Assembly: GCA_021647535.1 (NCBI GenBank) | Contig: JAKIUO010000013.1 | Coordinates: forward strand, 1-27,299 | DNA length: 27,299 nucleotides | DNA from: Hyphomicrobiaceae bacterium | GTDB lineage: Bacteria; Pseudomonadota; Alphaproteobacteria; Rhizobiales; JAKIUO01 | Reading direction: 5' to 3' | Shown: positions 15,330 to 23,512 of the stretch, piece by piece | Numbering within the stretch: position 1 is the stretch's first letter | How the letters are laid out: each line of letters begins with the position of its first letter | The notes under the pieces: generated by a model | Databases searched by the model: none | The model's input: the letters and a program-made list of their open reading frames with translations, nothing else | What the model was told of the DNA's origin: nothing | Translations under genes and position numbers: made by a program

Positions 15330-15372
15330 AGATTTGCCAATGGCAGGTTTGTTTTGAGTGTGGAGTAGTCGT

Positions 15373-16686
15373 GTGTGTACCCCTGTCAAAGGACGAATAT
15401 TCGTCGTCCTGCTTACTCTGTTGTTCTTGGGAACAACCCAGAATACAGCCAGTTCAGCGCAGAATTTCAGCCGATTTGATCATATCCAGTCTGGATTTGC
15501 ATTGGTTGGCGCTCATAGTAAAGTGCCTTGTGAATCCTGCCATTCCAATGGCGTTTTTAAAGGCACACCTCATGTCTGCGAAGCCTGTCACAATAATAGC
15601 CGCGCCCCGGGAAAAAACCAATCTCACCCCCGTACTGGCAATTTTTGTGAAGAATGCCATTCCATCAATAGCTGGCTAAACGCCCGGTTCAATCACGCCA
15701 GTGCCATAGGGAGCTGCCAGAGTTGTCATAATGGAACCATGGCAACCGGGAAATCTGCCAAGCATATCCCCTCAAGCAACCAGTGTGACACTTGTCATTC
15801 GCCGACAAAATGGTCATCGGTACGCTTCGATCACAGCGCCGTCACCGGCCAATGCCAGACCTGCCATAATGGCACAATGGCAACCGGTAAACCGCGCAAC
15901 CATATACCTTCAAGCAACCAGTGCGACAGTTGCCATTCGCCAACAAAATGGTCGACGGTACGCTTCGATCACAGCGCCGTCACCGGCCAGTGCCAGACCT
16001 GCCATAATGGCACAACGGCAACCGGCAAACCGCGCAACCATATCCCGTCGAGCAATCAGTGCGACAACTGCCATTCACCAACAAAATGGTCAAATGCTCG
16101 CGTAGACCACAGCTCGGTGACAGGTAGCTGTTCAACCTGTCACAACGGTACAACCGCCACCGGCAAGCCACGCAATCACATCCGCACGACGGGCCAGTGT
16201 GACAATTGCCATCGAACACTTGCCTGGACACCGGCGAACTTCGATCATGCGACCGTCACCGGATCCTGTAACAGTTGCCATAACGGCAGCATCTCGACCG
16301 GCAAGCCGCGTGGTCACTTCTCAACAAGCCTGCAATGTGACAGCTGCCATAGCAGTAATGCCTGGTCGCCAATCACCTTCCGCCATAGTTCTGGAAGCTA
16401 TCCCGACCATGGATCAAGGATCGATTGCAAAGGCTGCCACAGCTCAAATTCACAGGCGGTCATCTGGAAATCACCGGCCTACAAACCAGACTGTGCCGGC
16501 TGCCATGCCACTGATTACAAAGCCCGTGATCACAAAAAATACAAGAGCCCCAGAACGGTCTTCTACCGCGTCGACGAGCTGCGCGATTGCTCCGGGGCCT
16601 GTCATGAATATACCGACAGCTCACTTACAACCATCAAGAAAAGACGTTCGGGAAAACACCGCGCCAGCCATAGGGATTGGGATTAA
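15373..16686 (+). CDS. Exported 15-haem c-type cytochrome with one CX3CH motif
   Basis: I chose GTG 15373 because GGAG lies 7 nt upstream; an in-frame GTG at 15358 has no such signal. The 437-residue product then has a good signal peptide (VKGRIFVVLLTLLFLG, cut near SSAQN). CXXCH sites begin at Cys 53, 69, 92, 115, 138, 161, 184, 207, 230, 253, 276, 299, 322, 352 and 374; twelve of them (69-322) are exactly 23 residues apart, forming six 46-residue di-haem repeats with extra His in NHIP and FDH. A CSGACH at 406 would be a non-canonical CX3CH site. The C-terminus is basic. No lipobox. It is probably the long-range or surface-facing carrier of the conduit; its exact place is not shown by sequence. 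Confidence 0.9.
   Translation: MCTPVKGRIFVVLLTLLFLGTTQNTASSAQNFSRFDHIQSGFALVGAHSKVPCESCHSNGVFKGTPHVCEACHNNSRAPGKNQSHPRTGNFCEECHSINSWLNARFNHASAIGSCQSCHNGTMATGKSAKHIPSSNQCDTCHSPTKWSSVRFDHSAVTGQCQTCHNGTMATGKPRNHIPSSNQCDSCHSPTKWSTVRFDHSAVTGQCQTCHNGTTATGKPRNHIPSSNQCDNCHSPTKWSNARVDHSSVTGSCSTCHNGTTATGKPRNHIRTTGQCDNCHRTLAWTPANFDHATVTGSCNSCHNGSISTGKPRGHFSTSLQCDSCHSSNAWSPITFRHSSGSYPDHGSRIDCKGCHSSNSQAVIWKSPAYKPDCAGCHATDYKARDHKKYKSPRTVFYRVDELRDCSGACHEYTDSSLTTIKKRRSGKHRASHRDWD
15577..16404 (+). repeat. Six tandem 138-bp repeats within the 15-haem gene
   Basis: Six coding units of 46 codons follow each other without gaps. Units 2-4 are the most alike in both protein and DNA (for example CHNGTMATGK, HIPSSNQCD, CHSPTKWS recur), while the first and last are more divergent. 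This is the pattern of growth by internal duplication, with the youngest copies in the middle. Confidence 0.9.
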
Positions 16687-18857
16687 TGCAGAAAAAACAA
16701 AACAAAAAACTGACAATATGCATATTGGGCTGCTGCCTGCTGGGAAATGCCTCTTTGGTAGAAGTCAGTCTGGCGGAACCTGTCACCAATCACTATTTGT
16801 CTGAAGCCCGGCTCGCCGATGAAGGTACGTGCTCCACTTTGACCATCAGCTTTAATTTTCGCACGCGCTATCTCAATCATTTCCCTGGTGAAAAGGGCCG
16901 CGAATTACGCATCAATATCAAGCCGCTCGATCAGGGCGTGGTGGTCAATGATGCCTTGTATAAATTCAGCCGTGAGGCTTTGCGCGCTTTGCGTAACAAC
17001 AAGGTCAGCCTCGATGCCATCGAATTTGAAAGCAATGCTGCCGGCGGTCATGTATTGTCAATCCACTTCCCCAAACCCGTACACTATGCGGTCACTCAGG
17101 GCAGTGATTTTCGCAGCGTGCAAATCGCCATCAATCCCAATGGGGACGCGACAAGCTGCATTCGCGCCCGCCGTCCCACCATGCGCCAGACCAACAGTGG
17201 CAAGATCACAAAAGCCAAAGCCAGAAAAGTAGCGATCGCTTTTTCTAAAGGTCAAAAAGCCATCAAAGCCAAAAAATATGGCCGGGCCATCGCTCTGTTT
17301 TCCAAAATATTGCAGGCACCCGAGAACAAATTCACGCCCAGTGCACTCGAATTTCTGGGTCTGGCAAGAGAGCGCACACAGCAGCTGGCCCACGCCAAGG
17401 CCGAATATAAGGATTATTTAAAACGCTATCCTGATGGCCCGGGAGCTGCGCGCGTACGCCAGCGCCTGGCTGGCCTTGTCACCTCAACAAAAGCGCCGAA
17501 AACCAGCCTGCGCAAAGCCAAAAACAGACAGAAAAAAGAGGGTGTCAGCAGTTCGATCAGCGGCTCGCTGTCCAGCTACTATTTCCGCAATGACCGCTAT
17601 CGCGATCTCGGACAAGCCTATTCATTCTCTTCAAAGAACTATGAACTGGGACAGAGCGAACTCGTCAACAGCGCAGATATTACAGCCAGAATTGAAACCC
17701 CCAACAGCACTTCAAAAATGCGTTTTTCCGGTTCTCATATCAAGGATTTTGCCAACAATAAGGGCCGCGACTATCGCTTGTCCGCGCTCTATTTCGACAC
17801 GCATTACGAGCCCTGGGCGCTCTCCACTCGGCTTGGCCGCCAAACCCTGAACACTGCTGGTATTCCAGGCCGGTTTGATGGGGCTTCCTTTGGCTGGCAA
17901 TATTCTCAACTGTTTAAATTCAATGCTGCGATTGGGGCTCCTGTTAGCTCCACACGCAATCTATTTCTGGAAGAAGAACGCTTTTTCTTTGGGGCAAGTG
18001 TCGATATCACGCCTTTATGGAATGCTGTCGATGGATCATTGTACTTTATTGAACAAACCGGCCTCTCGAACAGTCTGGAGCGGCGTGCGATTGGCGCTGA
18101 ACTGCGCTATAGCAGCGATAATCAGTCGGCGTTTGGCCTGCTCGAATATGATATTGAACAAGGCGATATTAATACTGCCCTGTTCAGTGGCAGCCACACC
18201 TTCTCGGACAAATCCGTCCTGACGCTTTCTGCCGATTATCGGCGGTCCTTTGTTCTCAAAACATTGAATAATCTGGATAATAACCAAACCGGATTTGACA
18301 CGCTGGTGCAAACGCTGAGAGGCAATGACGGCTATGACTATTATTTCGACCGCAGCGCCATCAGCAAATCAGCCACAATCGGTTTTTCACGACCGATCGG
18401 AAAAAATTTCCAGGTCAATCTGAATGCCACCGTCACCAACTTCCAGTTTGGGAAATTTGATAATATTGATGGCAGCTTGCCTGAAGGAAATGAATATTTT
18501 TATTCGGGCCAGCTGATTGGCAATAGCCTGCTGAAGGATGGGGATATCTACACGCTGGGCCTGCGTTATGCCGATACCCTGTCCTATGATGCCTGGACGG
18601 TCGACCTCAATGCCAGATATCCGGTGACACGCAATCTGCGTATCGGCCCCAGATTACGCGTTCGCACCCGAAAGCAAAAGACCGGCGATCTGCAAGAAAC
18701 CTCAGTCCTGCCCTCTGTGCGCATGAATTACCAATATATGCACAAACACCATTTCGAACTGGAGTTGGGCAGCGAATGGGTCAACCGCAAACAGTTTGGA
18801 ATTTCAGATGGTTCTGTCGATTACTTCCTGGCAGCAGGCTATCGTTTCGATTTTTAG
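16686..18857 (+). CDS. Outer-membrane beta-barrel porin with periplasmic TPR region
   Basis: The 723-residue product has a signal peptide (cut near SLAEP, residue 30), an N-terminal beta-rich domain (about 48-155, RYLNHFPGEKGRELRI, HFPKPVHYAV), a TPR segment (about 182-264, KKYGRAIALFSKIL, YKDYLKRYPDGPGAARV), a basic linker, and from about 288 a long alternating polar/aromatic region typical of outer-membrane strands, ending YFLAAGYRFDF with a terminal Phe. I infer a barrel that houses or docks the multihaem cytochromes, as porins do in porin-cytochrome conduits. ATG 16686 overlaps the stop of the 15-haem gene by one base (TAATG), so translation is coupled; a TTG 9 nt earlier is possible. It is not recognisably MtrB/PioB by sequence alone. 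Confidence 0.88.
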   Translation: MQKKQNKKLTICILGCCLLGNASLVEVSLAEPVTNHYLSEARLADEGTCSTLTISFNFRTRYLNHFPGEKGRELRINIKPLDQGVVVNDALYKFSREALRALRNNKVSLDAIEFESNAAGGHVLSIHFPKPVHYAVTQGSDFRSVQIAINPNGDATSCIRARRPTMRQTNSGKITKAKARKVAIAFSKGQKAIKAKKYGRAIALFSKILQAPENKFTPSALEFLGLARERTQQLAHAKAEYKDYLKRYPDGPGAARVRQRLAGLVTSTKAPKTSLRKAKNRQKKEGVSSSISGSLSSYYFRNDRYRDLGQAYSFSSKNYELGQSELVNSADITARIETPNSTSKMRFSGSHIKDFANNKGRDYRLSALYFDTHYEPWALSTRLGRQTLNTAGIPGRFDGASFGWQYSQLFKFNAAIGAPVSSTRNLFLEEERFFFGASVDITPLWNAVDGSLYFIEQTGLSNSLERRAIGAELRYSSDNQSAFGLLEYDIEQGDINTALFSGSHTFSDKSVLTLSADYRRSFVLKTLNNLDNNQTGFDTLVQTLRGNDGYDYYFDRSAISKSATIGFSRPIGKNFQVNLNATVTNFQFGKFDNIDGSLPEGNEYFYSGQLIGNSLLKDGDIYTLGLRYADTLSYDAWTVDLNARYPVTRNLRIGPRLRVRTRKQKTGDLQETSVLPSVRMNYQYMHKHHFELELGSEWVNRKQFGISDGSVDYFLAAGYRFDF

Positions 18858-18868
18858 GTAGACCTGTG

Positions 18869-18893
18869 CATCCCGGGTAAAAACCCCGGGATG
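18869..18893. terminator. Hairpin between convergent porin and priA genes
   Basis: A perfect 9-bp stem, CATCCCGGG with CCCGGGATG, encloses TAAAAAC. It lies between two convergent genes and is the natural place for a shared terminator, but neither strand has a clear T-tract, so it may need Rho or act as an RNA 3' stabiliser. Confidence 0.55.
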
Positions 18894-18927
18894 TGGTGCA
18901 AGGGGTCAATATTAAGAGCTGTTGGGG

Positions 18928-21099
18928 TCACATAAAGCTGTGCGGATCGATATCGATGGTTAGCTTGAGCTGGCCTTTGGGCTTTGGCAAGGGGGCCAGC
19001 CAGGCCTTGATGAAGGCCTGAATATCCACTTCTCGTTGCGCCTTGATGAGCAGACGAAACCGGGCGCGGCCCCGTATCATGAAAATTGGCGCTTCGGCAG
19101 GGCCCAGCACGCGCAGTTTTGCCGAACGCGGTGCACCTTGAGCCAATATGCGGGCATAACCAGCGGCTTCTGCGCTATTATTCGAGGAAATAATCAGCGC
19201 CGCCAACCGCCCATAGGGAGGCAGTGCGCCTTTTTGGCGGGCTTCGCCTTCTTCTTTTAAAAAGCGTTCGCGATCACCCGAAACCATGGCCTGCATGACG
19301 GGGTGTTCGGGCATATAGGTCTGGATCAACCCGCGACCGGCGATCTGCTCGCGACCAGCCCGACCCGTCACCTGTTGCAAGAGTTGCCAGGTGCGTTCCC
19401 CGGCGCGCGGGTCGCCATGCGCCAGCCCAAGATCGCCATCGACCACACCGACCAATGCAAGGCCAGGGAAATGATGGCCCTTGGCGACCAGTTGAGTACC
19501 GACAATAATATCGACCTCGCGGGCGCTGATTTTTTCCAGCAAGGTGCGCATCTCTTCGACATCGGTGATGAGGTCGCTCGATAAAATCGCTGTGCGCGCT
19601 TCAGGAAAACGCTCGCGCACCTCTTCGGCGACACGTTCAACGCCAGGACCGCAGGCCACCAGCGTCTCCTCTTCGCTGCACGCGGGACAACGGCGCGGCA
19701 CGGGAGAGCTGTGGCCGCAATGATGGCAGGTCAAGCGATTGTGGAAGCGGTGTTCCACCAGCCATGCCGAGCAATCAGGACATTCGAAGCGATGCCCGCA
19801 GGTCCGGCACAGGGTCAGCGGTGCATAACCGCGCCGATTGAGGAATAACAGGCTTTGCTCGCCGCGCTCTAACACCTGCGCCATCTCACCAACAAGCTTT
19901 GGGGCGATCCAGCGGCCACGCTCCGGCGGATCGGCCCGCAGGTCAAGGGCTTCGATATCCGGCAGTTTGGCACCGGCAAAACGCTCGGTCAGTTTGAGAT
20001 GGGTATAGCGCCCGTTGATCGCATTGACATGGCTTTCAATGCTTGGTGTGGCCGAAGACAGCACCACTGGAATTTTGCCCAGCATGGCCCGCACCACCGC
20101 CATATCGCGGCCATGATAAATAAGCTGGCTCTCCTGCTTGTAAGCGGGTTCGTGCTCCTCATCGACAATGATCACCCCCAGTTCCTTGAATGGCAGAAAC
20201 AAAGAAGAGCGCGCGCCAATCACCGCGCGAAGTTCGCCAGAAGCAACGCCGCGCCAGATACGGCCTCGCTCAGCGGGCGTGATTTCCGAATGCCAGGGGG
20301 CCGGGCGCACCCCAAAACGGCTTTCAAAACGGCGCAAAAACTGGCTGGTCAAAGCAATTTCGGGCAGCATGAACAGGCTTTGCCGCCCCTCGCGCAGGCT
20401 TTGCGCAATGGCCTCGAAAATAACCTCCGTCTTGCCCGCTCCAGTAACGCCATCGAGCAACAGCACCTCAAATTTTCCGGCAATCACCGAGGCCCGCAAG
20501 CTTCTGGCCGCCTGCTCCTGCTGTTCGCTCAAGGTGGGCACGGCATAGTCTGGATCGGGGCCGGGCAAAGTTTCGCTGGTCATCAGTTCGGCCACCAGCA
20601 CACCCGATTTCATCAGGCCATTGACCACCGAAGCGCCAACCCCGGCACGCTCGGCCAGTGCCACTTTGCTCCAGACATGATCGCCGACGACCTGTAAAAC
20701 TTTTTGCCGGGATTCCGTCGCCTTATTGGGGATTTGCGCCCCCAGTCGCACGCCCATTTTGGGTTTGACCGGCTGGAACGCCGCCTTGGCGCTCATCAGC
20801 GCCCGCAACGCCATGCCGCGCGGGGCCATACTATATTGCGCCACCCAGTCGATGAATTTTCGCGAAACGGCAGGGACTGGCGGCACATCAAGGCGCTCAA
20901 TGACCGCTTTCAGGCGTGCCGGATTGACAGGCTTGCCCGAACCGCCAACCGCAACATCCAGCACCAGCCCAATGCGCTCCTTGCTGCCCAAAGGCACGCG
21001 CACGAAATCGCCGGGCTGCACGAACAGGCCTTCAGGCAACAGATAGTCGTAAGACATATCAATCGCCAGCGGCAATAAAACGGGAACGGTTGTCTGCAT
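18928..21099 (-). CDS. priA: Primosomal replication-restart helicase PriA
   Basis: PriA binds stalled forks and reloads the replicative helicase. The 723-residue product has the N-terminal DNA-binding domain (VPVLLPLAIDMSYDYLLPEG), the helicase core with Walker A DGVTGAGKTEV, VDEEHEPAYKQ and LFLNRRGYAP, the paired zinc-binding cysteines (CRTC, CPDC, CHHC, CPAC), and motifs VGTQLVAKGHHFP and QVTGRAGR. Length is normal. The ATG at 21099 has no good Shine-Dalgarno. It is divergent from a XerC-type gene, a frequent alphaproteobacterial neighbour, across a gap that holds a REP-pair element. Confidence 0.96.
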   Translation of the reverse strand: MQTTVPVLLPLAIDMSYDYLLPEGLFVQPGDFVRVPLGSKERIGLVLDVAVGGSGKPVNPARLKAVIERLDVPPVPAVSRKFIDWVAQYSMAPRGMALRALMSAKAAFQPVKPKMGVRLGAQIPNKATESRQKVLQVVGDHVWSKVALAERAGVGASVVNGLMKSGVLVAELMTSETLPGPDPDYAVPTLSEQQEQAARSLRASVIAGKFEVLLLDGVTGAGKTEVIFEAIAQSLREGRQSLFMLPEIALTSQFLRRFESRFGVRPAPWHSEITPAERGRIWRGVASGELRAVIGARSSLFLPFKELGVIIVDEEHEPAYKQESQLIYHGRDMAVVRAMLGKIPVVLSSATPSIESHVNAINGRYTHLKLTERFAGAKLPDIEALDLRADPPERGRWIAPKLVGEMAQVLERGEQSLLFLNRRGYAPLTLCRTCGHRFECPDCSAWLVEHRFHNRLTCHHCGHSSPVPRRCPACSEEETLVACGPGVERVAEEVRERFPEARTAILSSDLITDVEEMRTLLEKISAREVDIIVGTQLVAKGHHFPGLALVGVVDGDLGLAHGDPRAGERTWQLLQQVTGRAGREQIAGRGLIQTYMPEHPVMQAMVSGDRERFLKEEGEARQKGALPPYGRLAALIISSNNSAEAAGYARILAQGAPRSAKLRVLGPAEAPIFMIRGRARFRLLIKAQREVDIQAFIKAWLAPLPKPKGQLKLTIDIDPHSFM

Positions 21100-21248
21100 A
21101 ATGTTAGCATTTGGTGAAGGTTCATATGACTAAATGAGTTTATAGGAGATCGAACCAAAGAGGGATAGTGCAGAGCATAAAAGCGCACTGAAGATGAAGT
21201 AAGCCGGATTGATTGTGGAAAATAAATTCAACCGCCTCACCCGATAAT

Positions 21249-21398
21249 CCGTCATCCCCGCACAGGCGGGGATCCAAGCGAGGTACGCTAAAATATATCC
21301 TTGGTGTTTGGATACAGACCAAAGGCTGCTTTTGCAAAAAAGAATAGAAAATTTATTGTGGATAGCCGCTTGGTTTCCCGCCTGCGCGGGAATGACGG
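21249..21398. repeat. REP-pair element, copy 2
   Basis: The arms CCGTCATCCCCGC-AGGCGGGGATCCAAGC (21249-21279) and GCCGCTTGGTTTCCCGCC-GCGCGGGAATGACGG (21366-21398) are inverted relative to each other, with about 86 bp between. They match copy 1 at 6723-6873 in sequence, order and spacing; this copy is the less degenerate. The rest of the priA-xerC gap shows nothing I can name. Confidence 0.85.
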
Positions 21399-21420
21399 AG
21401 TGGGAATAGGACCTGACACC

Positions 21421-22395
21421 ATGAACGCCCGAAACACCATGAACCCCGATGTGCTCGCCATTCCCGTATCAAAGCAAATCCTTGAGCTTATAAAAGGCTT
21501 TTTGCGCCATCTGGAAACGGAGAAAGGGCTGGCGGCAAAAACGCTGGAAGCCTATGAGCGCGATCTGCGTCTATTCATGCTGTTCTTGTCGGATTATCAC
21601 GGCGAAAGCGTCACCCTGCCCCTGCTTGATGACCTCGACGTGCGCACTTTTCGCAGTTTTCTGGCCCGGCGGCGTATGAAAAACCAGACATCAAGCCGTT
21701 CGCTGGCGCGCTCATTATCGGCGTTACGCGGCTTTTTCCGCCATCTCAACCGGCAAAAAGTCTGCGATAATCAGGCGGTGCTGGCCGTGCAGATCCCCAA
21801 AATTCCCCATGGCGTACCAAAACCTCTCAGCGAAACAAAGGCCGGTGCCGTTATGAACGGTGCTGATCTGGTGCAGCGCGACGGGGCGCAGCCTTGGGTG
21901 CTGGCGCGCGACAGTGCCGTACTGGTTTTGCTTTATGGCTGTGGATTGCGCATATCAGAAGCCCTTAATCTCAATCGCGAAAACGCGCCAAGCCGCGCCA
22001 AAGATGTGTTGCGTATCATCGGCAAGGGCGGCAAAGAACGCATTGTGCCGGTGCTCCCTGTCGCCATTGAAGCGATTGATCACTATCTCAGCCTGTGCCC
22101 GTATGGTGCCGCTGGCGATGCCCCCCTGTTTTATGGTGAAAAGGGCAAACGCCTGTCGCCACGCATCATTCAGCTGGTCATGCAGCGCCTGCGTGGTGCG
22201 CTTGGTCTGCCCGATACCGCCACCCCACATGCCCTTCGTCACAGTTTTGCAACCCATCTCCTTGGCAATGGTGGCGATCTACGCGAGATACAAGAGCTGC
22301 TCGGCCACGCCAATCTGTCCACCACACAAATCTATACCGAGGTCGACAAAAAGCATTTGCTCAAAACCTATGAGGGCGCTCATCCACGCGCCTGA
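21421..22395 (+). CDS. xerC: Tyrosine recombinase, XerC type
   Basis: The 324-residue protein has an N-terminal SAM-like DNA-binding domain (GFLRHLETEKGLAAKTLEAY) and a C-terminal catalytic domain with the expected residues: Arg in LLYGCGLRISEALNL, Lys in GKGGKERIVPV, HALRHSFATHLLG, LGHANLSTTQIYTEV with the nucleophilic Tyr. With XerD it resolves chromosome dimers at dif. Assignment to XerC rather than XerD rests mainly on its place next to priA. ATG 21421 is chosen because TAGGA lies 9 nt upstream; an extension to 21301 would translate the REP element. A second ATG at 21439 is possible. Confidence 0.88.
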   Translation: MNARNTMNPDVLAIPVSKQILELIKGFLRHLETEKGLAAKTLEAYERDLRLFMLFLSDYHGESVTLPLLDDLDVRTFRSFLARRRMKNQTSSRSLARSLSALRGFFRHLNRQKVCDNQAVLAVQIPKIPHGVPKPLSETKAGAVMNGADLVQRDGAQPWVLARDSAVLVLLYGCGLRISEALNLNRENAPSRAKDVLRIIGKGGKERIVPVLPVAIEAIDHYLSLCPYGAAGDAPLFYGEKGKRLSPRIIQLVMQRLRGALGLPDTATPHALRHSFATHLLGNGGDLREIQELLGHANLSTTQIYTEVDKKHLLKTYEGAHPRA

Positions 22396-22747
22396 AATCT
22401 CCAGCCAATCAATCAAAAGGCTCAGTTGTCATAAACAAACTTGTTAGAAACGACAACAAGAGCTAAAATCAACAGGGAAATTTCCTAAGTATCTGTTTTG
22501 AAATAAGCTATGAAACGCTTCTCATTTCCTGCATTTTTAAACATAGTGGCAAAAATAATCCTTTTTTCTGCATGAGACAGTTTGGCCTAATCGGTATAGC
22601 GTGTATAAGGTTGGGAAACTCCCTTGAAAAAATTGGGATATTCTTGAAATGAAACCAAAACGGGCCAGTAAAAGTGTATTTCCTGCAGGTTATACACGTT
22701 CAAAGGGATGAGCAAGACCCGCAACAAGTATGGGAAGGACGGCTATC
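22396..22747. other. Intergenic region upstream of the RegA-type gene
   Basis: This stretch holds no visible gene. It is A/T-rich and likely contains the regulator's promoter. A 9-bp inverted pair, CGTGTATAA (22600-22608) and TTATACACG (22690-22698), is the only pattern I see; its wide spacing makes a single operator doubtful. Confidence 0.4.
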
Positions 22748-23323
22748 GTGACCACACAATCGGGTGAGAACAATGAACCTCAGGGCGAAAATCTGCCAAA
22801 TGGAGCTTCATTGCTGATTATAGATGATGATCGCCCCTGGCTGACCCGCCTCGCAAAATCAATGGAAACGCGTGGCTTTAGCGTGCTAACCGCTGAAACC
22901 GTTGCGCAAGGCATGGCCATCGTGCGAGAAACCCCTCCCGATTACGCCGTTGTTGACATGCGCCTTGATGATGGCAATGGCCTCACGGTGATTGAGGCCC
23001 TGCACGAGGTGCGCCCCGATGCGCGCGCCCTCATTCTGACTGGTTATGGCAATCTGGCTTCTGCCGTCAATGCCATGCGGCTCGGGGCCATTGACTATCT
23101 GGCAAAACCCGCTGACGCCGATAATGTCTATGATGCCTTAATGGCCGTCTCGGGCGAAAAAGCGGCTCCCCCGCAAAACCCCATGTCTGCCGACCGCGTG
23201 CGTTGGGAACATATTCAGCGCGTCTATGAACTTTGCGACCGCAATGTCTCGGAAACCGCCCGCCGTCTCAATATGCATCGGCGCACCCTGCAACGCATTC
23301 TGGCCAAACGGGCGCCGAAATAA
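22748..23323 (+). CDS. Redox response regulator, RegA/ActR/PrrA type
   Basis: The 191-residue product has a receiver domain (LLIIDDDRPWLTRL with the acidic pocket, VVDMRLDDGNG with the phospho-acceptor Asp, LTGYG, DYLAKPADAD) and a short Fis-like helix-turn-helix ending in VSETARRLNMHRRTLQRIL, the hallmark of the RegA/PrrA/ActR group. These regulators, usually paired with the RegB/PrrB kinase, tune respiration, carbon and nitrogen metabolism to redox state. No kinase gene is in the window. GTG 22748 is preferred because GGGAAGGA lies about 9 nt upstream; ATG 22730 has no Shine-Dalgarno. It is a plausible but unproven controller of the nearby cytochrome genes. Confidence 0.92.
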   Translation: MTTQSGENNEPQGENLPNGASLLIIDDDRPWLTRLAKSMETRGFSVLTAETVAQGMAIVRETPPDYAVVDMRLDDGNGLTVIEALHEVRPDARALILTGYGNLASAVNAMRLGAIDYLAKPADADNVYDALMAVSGEKAAPPQNPMSADRVRWEHIQRVYELCDRNVSETARRLNMHRRTLQRILAKRAPK

Positions 23324-23346
23324 TGCTGGGCAGTCTTAAGCTGCTT

Positions 23347-23512
23347 CTAGAGCAGTTTGCGTTCTCTCACAATCATTTCATCTGGCATCTTCACTCTGTT
23401 TTCTTCGACAATAACCTTGAAAATATCTAGATATTATCTGCACTTATTGGCTTGAAAGCAAAGTAAACCTACTCAGATGATTCTGATCTTGTGTGAACGC
23501 AAAATGCTCTAA
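23347..23512. repeat. 165-bp inverted-repeat element
   Basis: The ends are imperfect inverted repeats: TAGAGCA-TTTGCGTTC-CACA-ATCATCTG reads inward from the left (about 23348-23384) and its complement from the right (about 23473-23511). The interior is A/T-rich and non-coding. The right end supplies the stop codon of the minus-strand membrane protein gene (TAG at 23511-23509). Confidence 0.65.

Noticed and set aside
15323..15679. Cys-rich frame before and over the 15-haem gene
   Set aside because: No CXXCH, start sits in the hairpin without a spaced Shine-Dalgarno, and it overlaps the well-supported cytochrome in another frame.
13774..18857. MtrCAB/PioAB-type system
   Set aside because: No decahaem MtrA-like protein or lipoprotein cytochrome; haem numbers, repeat style and the TPR-bearing barrel differ.
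21421..22395. Integrase of a genomic island
   Set aside because: Motifs and the priA neighbourhood fit a housekeeping XerC; no tRNA or att repeats are seen beside it.
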